A DNA stretch of 9,342 nucleotides from Acidobacteriaceae bacterium (lineage in GTDB: Bacteria; Acidobacteriota; Terriglobia; Terriglobales; Acidobacteriaceae). The notes beneath the pieces are model-generated. The model was not told where the DNA came from, made no database searches, and saw only the letters and a list, made by a program, of their open reading frames with translations. The stretch is taken from assembly GCA_003162255.1 (NCBI GenBank), contig PMMJ01000153.1, forward strand, positions 1 through 9,342, given 5' to 3'. Positions 1 to 7,209 of this stretch are shown here, one piece after another; position 1 is the stretch's first letter; the number at the start of each line of letters is the position of its first letter. Position numbers and translations under genes: made by a program.

Positions 1-1785
1 GGCGCGGTGCTCTACGAGATGGCAACGGGGATGCTGCCCTTTCACGGCGAAACTTCTGCGTTGATCTTCGACGCCATACTGCATTCTGATCCGCCTCCGG
101 CGATTCGCTTCAATCGCAATCTACCGCCCAAGTTGGAAGACATTATCAATCGGGCGCTGGAGAAAGACCGAGAACTGCGTTACCAGAGCGCCAAGGAGAT
201 GCGAGCCGAACTGCAACGGGTGAAACGGGACACGGAGAGCGGCAAGGCTGCTGCTGCGGCCGCAGAATCCCGACCTCGGAAGCGCGCCGTCCGGCTCCTG
301 TGGAGCTTGCCGGTGATAGCTGTGCTCGCCGCTGCCGGGTTCTTGGCTTGGCGCTACCTGCGTCCCCATGCGTCAGGTGTGGCAAACATTCAGTCCATCG
401 CTGTCCTCCCTTTCGCCAACGCTAGCAAAGATCCCGAGATGGACTACCTCGGCGAAGGTCTGTCCGAGGAGATCACGAACTCCCTTTCCCGAGTTTCCGA
501 TCTTCAGGTCATGGCTCACAGCACGGTGTCGCGCTACAACACGCGGCAAGACGATCCGCAAGGGGTGGGGCGCGAATTGCGCGTCGATGCCGTGCTGACG
601 GGGCGGGTGGCCGAGCACGGCAACGAACTCGACGTGGAAACGGAACTGGTCAATGTCGCGACGGGGGCACAACTCTGGGGAGAACGGTACAGGCGCACCA
701 TGAACGACGCCGCGCTGTTGCAAGGGGCAATCACGACCGAGGTTGCAAGCCAGCTACGGCTACGGCTCAGCGGGACGGAACGGGAAAGCCTCGCGAAAGT
801 CGGGACCCATGACCCCGAGGCTTATCAGCTTTACCTCAAGGGCATCTACTTCGTGGACAAGTTTGCACAGGCGGATTATAGGGTAACAATCCAATACTTC
901 CGTCAGGCTATTGAGCGAGACCCGAACTACGCGGCAGCCTACGCTGGGCTATCCCTCGCATATCTTTGTGCAGAGATTCTCGGCTTGTTATCTCCTGAAG
1001 AATCGATGCCCAAGGCGAAGGAGGCGGCGAGGAAGGCTTTGGAATTGGACGACTCGCTCGCCGATGCCCATGTCGCTATGGCTTATATCGATTGGGACTA
1101 CGACTACGATTGGAGCAGTGCCGACAAGGAATTCAGGCGAGGCATCGAACTGGCACCACGCAGCGGGGTTGTTTTCTACAATACCGATGTTTTCACGAAC
1201 TACTGTCAGGACTTGACCACATCGGGACATTTGGAGGAAGGCATAGAGGAGTGCCGACGTGGGTTGGAGCGTGAGCCGCTTTCTTTTTATGCCAATGAGG
1301 TCTTGGGCAGGAGTCTCTATTACGCACGCAGATACGGTGAGGCGGCTAAGCAACTCCGCGCAGCGGTTGAAATGGAACCGAACTACTGGTTGTCACATAT
1401 GGTGTTGGGGATATCCTACAAACAGCAGGGCAACCCCTCCGGTGCTTTGGAAGAGCTTCAAAAAGCGGTCAAGCTGGAAAGCGAAATGCCTTGGGCTCTA
1501 GCCGAGCTAGGCTACTTCTACGCCCAGTCAGGGCGCGAAAGCGAGGCTGAGCAAGTCCTGAAAGAACTCAGCCAGCTATCGAAACGGCGCTACGTGTCCC
1601 CCTATTTCCCAGCGATGGTCTATGTTGGTCTGGGCAGGAAAGAGCAAGCCCTCAGGTCCTTGGAGAAAGGATACGCGGATCACAGTATGTTCATGACCCT
1701 CATGAAGGTTGATCCCGAGTTCGATCCCCTGCGCTCCGAACCGCGTTTCGTCGCTCTGCTGCGCCGGATGGGACTGGAGCAGTAA
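1..1785 (+). CDS. Transmembrane Ser/Thr protein kinase with TolB-like and TPR sensor region, 5' partial
   Basis: The frame is open from base 1, so the N-terminus and most of the kinase domain lie outside the window; the GTG at position 7 is internal. The first ~75 residues are the end of a Hanks-type kinase C-lobe (GAVLYEMATGMLPF, then ALEKDRELRYQ with the subdomain XI arginine). A basic, Ala-rich linker leads to one membrane helix (residues ~98-119). Beyond it, residues ~132-258 match the TolB-like domain of acidobacterial kinases and adenylate cyclases (SIAVLPFANAS, GEGLSEEITNSLSR, LWGERYRR). Residues ~270-560 are TPR repeats, ending in the family's usual tail (KVDPEFDPLRSEPRF). Inferred topology: cytoplasmic kinase, extracytoplasmic sensor. 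The substrate and stimulus are unknown. A second kinase with the same domain order follows after 45 nt. Confidence 0.93.
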   Translation, partial: GAVLYEMATGMLPFHGETSALIFDAILHSDPPPAIRFNRNLPPKLEDIINRALEKDRELRYQSAKEMRAELQRVKRDTESGKAAAAAAESRPRKRAVRLLWSLPVIAVLAAAGFLAWRYLRPHASGVANIQSIAVLPFANASKDPEMDYLGEGLSEEITNSLSRVSDLQVMAHSTVSRYNTRQDDPQGVGRELRVDAVLTGRVAEHGNELDVETELVNVATGAQLWGERYRRTMNDAALLQGAITTEVASQLRLRLSGTERESLAKVGTHDPEAYQLYLKGIYFVDKFAQADYRVTIQYFRQAIERDPNYAAAYAGLSLAYLCAEILGLLSPEESMPKAKEAARKALELDDSLADAHVAMAYIDWDYDYDWSSADKEFRRGIELAPRSGVVFYNTDVFTNYCQDLTTSGHLEEGIEECRRGLEREPLSFYANEVLGRSLYYARRYGEAAKQLRAAVEMEPNYWLSHMVLGISYKQQGNPSGALEELQKAVKLESEMPWALAELGYFYAQSGRESEAEQVLKELSQLSKRRYVSPYFPAMVYVGLGRKEQALRSLEKGYADHSMFMTLMKVDPEFDPLRSEPRFVALLRRMGLEQ

Positions 1786-1830
1786 GATGCACGGTTGGCT
1801 AGTCCGCACATCCGGCTGGAAGCCGTGGTA

Positions 1831-4674
1831 ATGACGACGCTCTCAGAACTCGTCGGACAGACAATTTCGCACTACCGTGTCCTCGAAAGGCTCGGGGGCG
1901 GGGGCATGGGCGTCGTCTACAAGGCTGAGGACACCGAGCTTGGGCGCTTCGTCGCCCTGAAGTTCCTGCCCGAAGACCTAGCCCAAGACCCGCAGGCGCT
2001 CGAACGTTTCCGTCGCGAAGCCCGTGCTGCATCCGCTTTGAACCATCCGAACATCTGCACCATCCACGAAATCGGCAAGCACGGCAATCAGTCCTTCATC
2101 GCCATGGAGTTTCTGGAAGGCGTGACGCTGAAGCACCGGATCGCTGGGAAACCCGTTGAGACGGATGTCCTGCTCTCTTTGGCGATAGAGATCGCGGATG
2201 CACTCGACGCCGCCCACTCCAAGGGGATCGTTCATCGCGACATCAAACCCGCCAACATCTTTGTTACCGACCGAGGGCACGCCAAGATTCTCGACTTCGG
2301 GCTGGCGAAAGTGACGCCTGCGCTCGCCAATGTCGGAGCAGATGCGGTGATGGCACAATCCACTGTGTCGCTGGAAGAGCACCTAACCAGTCCGGGAACC
2401 ACGCTGGGGACGGTCGCTTACATGTCTCCCGAGCAGGTCCGTGCCAAGGAATTAGACGCCCGAACGGATTTGTTCTCCTTTGGCGCCGTGCTGTACGAGG
2501 CGGCTACAGGTATGCTGCCCTTCCGTGGGGAAAGCTCAGGAGTCATCTTCAAAGCCATTCTGGACGCGGCTCCCACGCCTGCCGTGCGGCTGAATCCCGA
2601 CGTGCCGCCCAAGCTGGAAGAGATCATCAACAAGGCGTTGGAGAAAGACCGCAACCTTCGCTATCAGCACGCTGCCGACATGCGAACGGATTTGCAACGG
2701 CTGAAGCGGGACTCCGAGAGCGTCAAGACTTTTGCTACGGCAGCAGAATCTGGAACTCAGAAACGCTCGCGTCGGACGCTCTGGGGCTTAATGACGGCAG
2801 TCGTAATTGTGGCGGTAGTGGCTGCGGGCTATTTCTTTTTCCGCCGTTCAGCCAAGCTGACGGACAAAGACACGATTGTCCTTGCCGATTTTTCCAACAC
2901 CACGGGTGATCCTGTGTTCGACGGTACGCTTCGGCAGGGACTCTCAGTACAACTGGAGCAATCGCCGTTTCTGAGTCTGCTCTCCGACGAGCGGATCGCG
3001 GAGTCACTGTCTTTAATGGCGAAGCCAAAAGACATGCGACTAACGAGTGAGTTGGCTCGTGAGGTTTGCCAGCGAACAGCGAGCACTACGGTTCTCAAGG
3101 GTTCGATTGCACAGGTTGGCACTCAGTACCTCCTAACCCTCAGAGCGATCAACTGTTCAAATGGCGAGTCCCTTGCGAGCACCGAGGCTCAGGCAGTGGA
3201 CAAGAATCATGTGCTGGACGCCTTGGGAAAAGTCGCCTCAGAGATGCGAAACAAGTTGGGCGAATCTCTAGCCTCCGTGCAGAAGTACAACGCCCCGTTG
3301 GAGCAAGTGACTACGCCATCGCTTCAGGCGTTGCAGGCATATAGTGAGGGGATAAAGCTTTTTGAAGAGCAAGGAGGTTCTGCACCTATCCCACCACTGA
3401 AGCGTGCAATAGAGCTAGACCCGACTTTTGCTATGGCCTATGGGGTGCTTGGAGTTACATACGGCAATCTGGGTGAAGACGGCATATGTAGCGACAACCT
3501 GCGCAAAGCATTTGAATTGCGAGAGCGAGTAAGTGAAAGGGAGAAATACGCCATTTCCGCTATCTACTACAACTGGGGAACCGGCGAAATCGACAAGTCG
3601 AATCAGGTTTATGAAGAATGGGCGCGGACTTATCCAAGGGAGTTTGTTCCTCCAGTAAATGTGGGAGCGAATTACAAATGGCTCGGACAATACGAGAACG
3701 CATTGCCGCGAATTGTCGAATCCATACGTCTGAATCCTGACTCCGGTGTGAGCTATGGGTTTCTCGCAAGCGTCTATACAGCCTTGGGCCGTCTGGACGA
3801 AGCGAAAGCAGTGTACGACCGCGCAGTAGCACGCAAACTGGAACATCCTTATATCCATGCAACCCGCTACGAGGTAGCGTTCCTTGAGGGAGACTCAGCA
3901 GGAATGCAGCGGCAGGTGGATTGGGCGATAGGCAAACCGAGCGTGGAGGATGAACTGCTGTCCCTATATTCTGACACCGAAGCCAATGCCGGACACTTTG
4001 AAAAGGCAAAGGTGCTTTCGCAACGTGCGGTGGACTCGGCTCAGCGTAATGACCTAAGAGAGGCAGCAGCGGCTTGGATGCTAAACGCGGCTTTGCGGGA
4101 AGCTGAGGTTGGATACTTGGAACTGGCGCGAGAGCATGTGAATGCTGCGCTGGCCATAGCGTCAAGCCGCGATCTGGAAACAACTGCGGCCTTGGCTTTA
4201 GCGCAGGCGGGAGACACGGCTCGGGCCCAAACTATGGCAACCGACCTTCGCGGGCGCTCGCCATTGAATACTGTGCTCAACGGCTACTGGCTTCCGGCGA
4301 TTGAGGCCGCCGTCGAACTCAGGCGCGGACGTGGCGACAACGCTGTGAAGTTACTAGAGCCAGCATCCCCCTATGAGTTGAGTGGGGCTGGGCCCCTTTA
4401 TCCCGCCTACATTCGGGGTGAAGCCTACATCAAACTCGGTGACGCGCAGCACGCCCTAGCCGAGTTCCAGAAATTGTTGGATCATAGAGGCATCGTGCTG
4501 AACTTTGTGACGGGATCACTGGCTCATCTCCAAATCGGTAGAGCCTATGCCATGCACGGCGACACTGCCAAAGCCCGTGCCGCCTACAAGGATTTCCTCA
4601 CCCTCTGGAAAGACGCCGACCCCGACATCCCCATCCTGAAGCAAACCAAAGCCGAGTACGCGAAGGTGCAATGA
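1831..4674 (+). CDS. Transmembrane Hanks-type Ser/Thr protein kinase with TolB-like and TPR domains
   Basis: Complete kinase of 947 residues from the ATG at 1831. This start is preferred because GGAAG lies 8 nt upstream and the family N-terminus (LVGQTISHYRVLERLG) follows at once; an upstream in-frame TTG at 1795 would add 12 residues. All catalytic motifs are present: glycine loop GGGGMGVVY (22-30), K44 in VALK, C-helix E63, HRDIKPAN with D137, DFG 155-157, a Thr-rich activation segment (T190, T191, T194), and MSPEQ 198-202. It should therefore be active. One membrane helix spans ~316-337. Residues ~347-480 form a TolB-like extracytoplasmic domain (IVLADFSNTTGDPVFDGTL), and ~500-940 are TPR repeats. 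By eye, its C-lobe and juxtamembrane segment match the upstream kinase at 55 of 80 positions, which indicates tandem duplication. The two are probably one operon. The signal sensed is unknown. Confidence 0.95.
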   Translation: MTTLSELVGQTISHYRVLERLGGGGMGVVYKAEDTELGRFVALKFLPEDLAQDPQALERFRREARAASALNHPNICTIHEIGKHGNQSFIAMEFLEGVTLKHRIAGKPVETDVLLSLAIEIADALDAAHSKGIVHRDIKPANIFVTDRGHAKILDFGLAKVTPALANVGADAVMAQSTVSLEEHLTSPGTTLGTVAYMSPEQVRAKELDARTDLFSFGAVLYEAATGMLPFRGESSGVIFKAILDAAPTPAVRLNPDVPPKLEEIINKALEKDRNLRYQHAADMRTDLQRLKRDSESVKTFATAAESGTQKRSRRTLWGLMTAVVIVAVVAAGYFFFRRSAKLTDKDTIVLADFSNTTGDPVFDGTLRQGLSVQLEQSPFLSLLSDERIAESLSLMAKPKDMRLTSELAREVCQRTASTTVLKGSIAQVGTQYLLTLRAINCSNGESLASTEAQAVDKNHVLDALGKVASEMRNKLGESLASVQKYNAPLEQVTTPSLQALQAYSEGIKLFEEQGGSAPIPPLKRAIELDPTFAMAYGVLGVTYGNLGEDGICSDNLRKAFELRERVSEREKYAISAIYYNWGTGEIDKSNQVYEEWARTYPREFVPPVNVGANYKWLGQYENALPRIVESIRLNPDSGVSYGFLASVYTALGRLDEAKAVYDRAVARKLEHPYIHATRYEVAFLEGDSAGMQRQVDWAIGKPSVEDELLSLYSDTEANAGHFEKAKVLSQRAVDSAQRNDLREAAAAWMLNAALREAEVGYLELAREHVNAALAIASSRDLETTAALALAQAGDTARAQTMATDLRGRSPLNTVLNGYWLPAIEAAVELRRGRGDNAVKLLEPASPYELSGAGPLYPAYIRGEAYIKLGDAQHALAEFQKLLDHRGIVLNFVTGSLAHLQIGRAYAMHGDTAKARAAYKDFLTLWKDADPDIPILKQTKAEYAKVQ

Positions 4675-4911
4675 AACTCGCCCAGACTTTGTTATTGCGG
4701 TTGCGATCCTGCGCGTTCCAGAAGGTATACCCGTGGGCCAGCACCAGACCTCGGCGAAACAGGGGGCGAAAGGCCGCCAAAAGGCGAGTCGAAATTCGAC
4801 CCCTTGCAGACCACCGGGGGCGGAAGCCCAAAAACCAGTTCCGCCTTCGTAATCCACCGTTCTGTCGGCAAAGCCCTACTGCCGAGGCTGCCGTGATCGA
4901 CCCGCGTAGTT

Positions 4912-4931
4912 AGTGAAATCGCGATTTATCG
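4912..4931 (+). repeat. Intergenic motif copy 1 (GTGAAATCGCGATTT class)
   Basis: The sequence AGTGAAATCGCGATTTATCG recurs at 5158-5177 with 18 of 20 bases identical, and in shorter or weaker form at 6595 and 7136. Its core AAATCGCGATTT (4916-4927) is a perfect 12-base palindrome. It is followed directly by the stem-loop CGTCA-GAA-TGACG at 4930-4942. The function is unknown: it could be a protein-binding site or a degenerate dispersed repeat. Confidence 0.5.
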
Positions 4932-4966
4932 TCAGAATGACGGGCTAACTGCTGACAAGCGGGACT

Positions 4967-5000
4967 GCCAACGTTAGTTTTGGCTTGGTTTTGCATTTTT
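4967..5000 (+). terminator. Possible weak terminator after the kinase pair
   Basis: A 5-bp stem GCCAA/TTGGC (4967-4971 with 4980-4984) with an 8-nt loop is followed by a T-rich run (TTGGTTTTGCATTTTT). The stem is short and the T tract is interrupted, so this is only a weak candidate for a terminator of the kinase transcript. It lies about 290 nt after the kinase stop codon. Confidence 0.25.
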
Positions 5001-5006
5001 CGATCT

Positions 5007-5162
5007 ATGGTGGTTCTCTTAAATGATCCGGCAGTACAGGTGGTGATCGCGATAGCGGGGCTCGCTTGCGGCATCATTGTCGCTAGGAAGTTTTTGCGAT
5101 CAAAGAAAGTACACCAGCCGACATCATCCTCGGGGTCACCCCCTAGCACTCCCGCTGAGTGA
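5007..5162 (+). CDS. Possible 51-residue single-pass membrane protein
   Basis: An ORF of 51 residues from the ATG at 5007. It has a polar start (MVVLLNDP), one strongly hydrophobic segment (VQVVIAIAGLACGIIVA, residues ~10-26), then a basic patch (RKFLRSKK) and a Ser/Pro/Thr-rich tail (SSSGSPPSTPAE). The basic residues just after the helix suggest a tail on the cytoplasmic side. No Shine-Dalgarno sequence is visible and I do not recognise the family. The TGA stop lies inside copy 2 of the intergenic motif. It converges on the secreted-protein gene, whose stop is at 5193. It could equally be chance translation of a spacer. The membrane-helix-plus-basic-anchor layout is the main argument for a real gene. 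Confidence 0.33.
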   Translation: MVVLLNDPAVQVVIAIAGLACGIIVARKFLRSKKVHQPTSSSGSPPSTPAE

Positions 5163-5177
5163 AATTGCGATTTTTCG
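5158..5177 (+). repeat. Intergenic motif copy 2
   Basis: AGTGAAATTGCGATTTTTCG matches copy 1 at 4912-4931 in 18 of 20 positions. The single C-to-T change in the core breaks the perfect palindrome found in copy 1. It lies between the convergent ends of the possible small membrane protein and the secreted-protein gene. Confidence 0.5.
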
Positions 5178-5192
5178 CCAATCATCAAGCCG

Positions 5193-5756
5193 TCACCCTG
5201 CGGGTGCCGAGAATACGACTTTTACAAGGGTGTTGCCTTTGAAAAAAACATCGAAGTATTCAGGCAGTTCACACTCGCAGATGGTTTCGTATCGCCAGTC
5301 ATTCGCAGCGATTCTCTTCTTTGGCTCACCTAAGTTTTTCAAAACCTCGTCTCTTGAGGAGCCGAGGTGCAACGCATGCCAATTCCCAAACCCATCGGCT
5401 GGCTTGAACCATTTGCTTTCCGCTTGTTTTAGTTCACTGGCGCGTATGGCGGGATCGACTCCCGCTCGCAACGTAACCTCACCAACAATGGAGTCGGTGT
5501 ACGAAACAACATGCAGCGTCGCAGTGTGTCCCTCATCGACGAAGTAACGTCCGCCCGTATCGCCTTCGTTCTCACGGGCAATGCCTTTGCCGAGGAGCCG
5601 CTCTACTTCGGGATCAGATGTCACGCCTAGCGTGACGCCGGAGAAGTTCAGTGGCCAGCAAACCGTTCCGTGCTTGAGCTTCAACTCCTGAGAACGAGCC
5701 GCTGACACCATGCCAACTACCACCAGTGCGCAACCCACGATAAGTTGTCGATTCAT
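5193..5756 (-). CDS. Secreted protein with BamE/SmpA-like motifs, function unknown
   Basis: A 187-residue protein starting at the ATG at 5756. A Sec signal peptide is clear: MNRQ, a hydrophobic core at residues 5-17, and a likely cleavage near VSA/ARSQ at 19-23. The mature part contains two related segments, LGVTSDPEVERLLGKG (43-58) and LGSSRDEVLKNLGEP (131-145). The second is followed by NDWRYE (152-157). This pattern (Gly, polar turn, short helix ending LGxP, then a Trp-Tyr strand) resembles the BamE/SmpA/OmlA fold, and the two copies suggest an internal duplication. Cysteines 33, 160 and 162 could form disulfides. No strong ribosome-binding site is visible. It lies downstream of the DUF2569 gene on the same strand, 152 nt away across a nested hairpin, so co-transcription is uncertain. 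The precise role is not known; export to the periplasm is the safest statement. Confidence 0.85.
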   Translation of the reverse strand: MNRQLIVGCALVVVGMVSAARSQELKLKHGTVCWPLNFSGVTLGVTSDPEVERLLGKGIARENEGDTGGRYFVDEGHTATLHVVSYTDSIVGEVTLRAGVDPAIRASELKQAESKWFKPADGFGNWHALHLGSSRDEVLKNLGEPKKRIAANDWRYETICECELPEYFDVFFKGNTLVKVVFSAPAG

Positions 5757-5785
5757 ACCAACATGATAACTGTCGAGAACAGGCT

Positions 5786-5827
5786 ATAGCACTCTTTGAC
5801 CCCTGTCACCGGGGTTTTGAGTGCTAT
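5786..5827. terminator. Nested two-stem hairpin, possible terminator
   Basis: The outer arms ATAGCACTC (5786-5794) and GAGTGCTAT (5819-5827) pair perfectly over 9 bp. Inside, ACCCC (5799-5803) pairs with GGGGT (5811-5815) around a 7-nt loop. Only TTTG and TTT separate the two stems. On the + strand the inner stem is followed by TTTT, as in a rho-independent terminator, yet both neighbouring genes are on the - strand. On the - strand the hairpin also forms, but no U tract follows. It may end or attenuate the DUF2569 transcript, or act as an RNA or protein-binding element. Confidence 0.45.
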
Positions 5828-5908
5828 CGGGATATTTCGCCAGCTGACACGGTTGTCCAACCGGTTGCGAGTTTACCGAACGCGTCTTGGAGAAGTTAAG
5901 GTGCAATC

Positions 5909-6367
5909 TTAAAGACTTGAGCCAAATGTAGCCTTTACACGCTTTGATTGTGCGAAGTACGACCACCAGATGGCTACGGCGATCAACGTTTGAAGTCCGG
6001 TAGCTACGGGATTCTTCGAAGGGGATTGTTGTACGATCTCCTTAATATTTGTCGACAGCCTCAAGATCATCAAACAATCCACTGCAAGCCATACGATGAA
6101 GTAAACTTTGATGAGCTTCAGAGCGTTTGGCCGAGCACGCCATGTGGCAAGGCCGGTGTAGATTGAAAATGCAGCTAGCCCCAAATCAAACACTACAACA
6201 AACGTGTCGTGCGGATTCTGTAGGATTTCTGCTGCGCAGCCAAGCGGTTGAAATATGGTAATACCGACACAGAAGAACAGGAGGAAGCCACCTACTCCCC
6301 GGAATGGATCAGTGTCCTGCTGAGTGGCTAGGGGCTGTGGTGCGTTCCTTGTCTGTTCATTACTCAC
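5909..6367 (-). CDS. DUF2569 family membrane protein
   Basis: A 152-residue protein from a GTG start at 6367. The start is supported by GGGGA (complement of 6374-6378) 6 nt upstream; a nearby ATG is out of frame. A polar N-tail (1-22) precedes four hydrophobic helices at about 25-44, 56-76, 84-103 and 121-140. The opening FRGVGGFLLFFCVGITIFQP and the closing SYFAQSKRVKATFG (136-149) match the signature ends of the DUF2569 family of inner-membrane proteins. The family has no established biochemical function. Helix count and length are normal and no truncation is seen. The next gene on this strand (5193-5756) encodes an exported protein, so both act at the cell envelope, although the hairpin between them may separate their transcripts. 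Confidence 0.85.
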   Translation of the reverse strand: MSNEQTRNAPQPLATQQDTDPFRGVGGFLLFFCVGITIFQPLGCAAEILQNPHDTFVVVFDLGLAAFSIYTGLATWRARPNALKLIKVYFIVWLAVDCLMILRLSTNIKEIVQQSPSKNPVATGLQTLIAVAIWWSYFAQSKRVKATFGSSL

Positions 6368-6519
6368 CGGGTCTCCCCGTTTGGTGAAAGTTTAGTCCTA
6401 GATTCACGGCTTTGGAAGAGTTATCGCTCTTTTGGCAGCCCCTGTTACGAAACGGGCCGCCTCCGACCCGCGTGGAGTCGGTGCCTTTCTCTTGCTTTAC
6501 GCGGAGGTGGCTCCGAGGT

Positions 6520-6539
6520 AACTCCTGTTAACAGGCGTT
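6520..6539. repeat. 20-base palindrome, possible operator
   Basis: AACTCCTGTTAACAGGCGTT is symmetric except for one mismatched pair (T6523/C6536). The central CCTGTTAACAGG (6524-6535) is perfect. It lies about 155 nt upstream of the divergent DUF2569 start. Its size and symmetry suit binding by a dimeric regulator, but no regulator is identified. Confidence 0.35.
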
Positions 6540-6564
6540 CTCACAACTTTGCACCGTCTGTTCG

Positions 6565-6593
6565 CCCCCTCCGCGAGTTGGAAGGGGGATTTT
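6565..6593 (+). terminator. GC-rich hairpin followed by T4
   Basis: CCCCCTCC (6565-6572) pairs with GGAAGGGGG (6580-6588) with one bulged A, over a 7-nt loop, and ATTTT follows at 6589-6593. The shape is that of a weak rho-independent terminator read on the + strand, although no + strand gene lies immediately upstream. Copy 3 of the intergenic motif begins 2 nt later. Confidence 0.4.
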
Positions 6594-6594
6594 G

Positions 6595-6608
6595 AGTGAA
6601 ATTGGGAT
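6595..6608 (+). repeat. Intergenic motif copy 3 (partial)
   Basis: AGTGAAATTGGGAT matches copy 2 in 13 of 14 positions and then diverges. It is immediately followed by the palindrome TGTTGCAACA, which begins on its last base (6608-6617), and it sits just after the 6565-6593 hairpin. Confidence 0.35.
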
Positions 6609-7135
6609 GTTGCAACAATTGAGGTGTGGCGTGGCTTTGCGCCGTGGCTTTTGGTGATCACCGCACATCAAGACGTGACCATTTTCACTGACAAGACGCG
6701 CTCATTGGTGTGAAGTACATATGTCTGGACTCCCCCCAAAGAGCGGTCCCCCCGAGTCCGGCGAGGTGGGTTGTGAGGTTGAGATTTCGGATTTGCTACC
6801 TGTTGTCCAGCCTGAGAATACACAACCCAGCTTGTGAACACTGTAATGATCGCGCAACGTGCGGCGAAGAGATGCGACAGCGGTTAGAAGAGTTGAACTG
6901 GCGGACGCAGCCACGTTCGCTCAACAATGGGGGCTCTGGAGTGCCGGTGGAGGCCTCCGATTCTAAACCGCCGAAGGTGTAGCAAGTCCTCCGGGGACAG
7001 CCATGGAAAGAGGTTTTCTTCTTTCCGCGTGATTATCGCAAAAAGGCGGCTGCGCCCACGACCGAGTTGTTGGTGATATTTCGCCAAACTGTGAGCGGTT
7101 GTACCGACTATTTGCGCCAGCGTCTCGGCTCATTT

Positions 7136-7150
7136 GTGGAATCGCGGTTT
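7136..7150 (+). repeat. Intergenic motif copy 4 (diverged)
   Basis: GTGGAATCGCGGTTT matches GTGAAATCGCGATTT of copy 1 in 13 of 15 positions. It lies about 130 nt before the likely start of the CNB protein and just upstream of the two palindromes at 7164-7209. Confidence 0.3.
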
Positions 7151-7163
7151 CAGTAGCGTCGAG

Positions 7164-7209
7164 CAAGTGTGCACTTGTGACCACTTTGCCGGACAGGTGT
7201 TAATTAACA
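7164..7209. promoter_or_regulatory. Two palindromes upstream of the CNB-protein gene
   Basis: CAAGTG-TG-CACTTG (7164-7177) is a perfect inverted repeat with a 2-nt spacer. TGTTAATTAACA (7198-7209) is a perfect 12-base palindrome 20 nt further on. Together they lie 75-120 nt before the ATG at 7284, where a promoter and operator are expected. TTGTGA (7175-7180) and TGTTAA (7198-7203) are 17 nt apart and could be weak -35 and -10 elements overlapping the palindromes. Regulatory use is inferred from position and symmetry only. Confidence 0.35.

Larger units (their letters stand above)
4675..5006. other. Spacer downstream of the kinase pair, no convincing gene
   Basis: No supported gene. The + frame beginning with ATG at 4671, which overlaps the kinase stop, reads as a very Arg/Lys-rich chain without domain features and is treated as non-coding. 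Structures seen: an inverted repeat GGCGGAA/TTCCGCC (4819-4825 and 4839-4845), one copy of the GTGAAATCGCGATTT motif, an adjacent stem CGTCA-GAA-TGACG (4930-4942), and a small stem GCCAA/TTGGC (4967-4984) followed by a T-rich stretch. The last might be a weak terminator for the kinase transcript. Confidence 0.5.

Noticed and set aside
3560..4183. 207-residue - strand ORF inside the second kinase
   Set aside because: Lies wholly opposite well-formed TPR coding sequence; the translation has no domain features.
4671..4913. 80-residue + strand ORF with an ATGA overlap with the kinase stop codon
   Set aside because: The overlap is suggestive, but the translation is extremely Arg/Lys-rich, has no domain, and looks like chance reading of a GC-rich spacer that contains inverted repeats.
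6710..6982. 90-residue + strand ORF with a CxxC-type cysteine cluster
   Set aside because: GTG start without a ribosome-binding site, spans a strong hairpin and poly-C runs, with no recognised motif beyond a short charged stretch. Not enough to call a gene.
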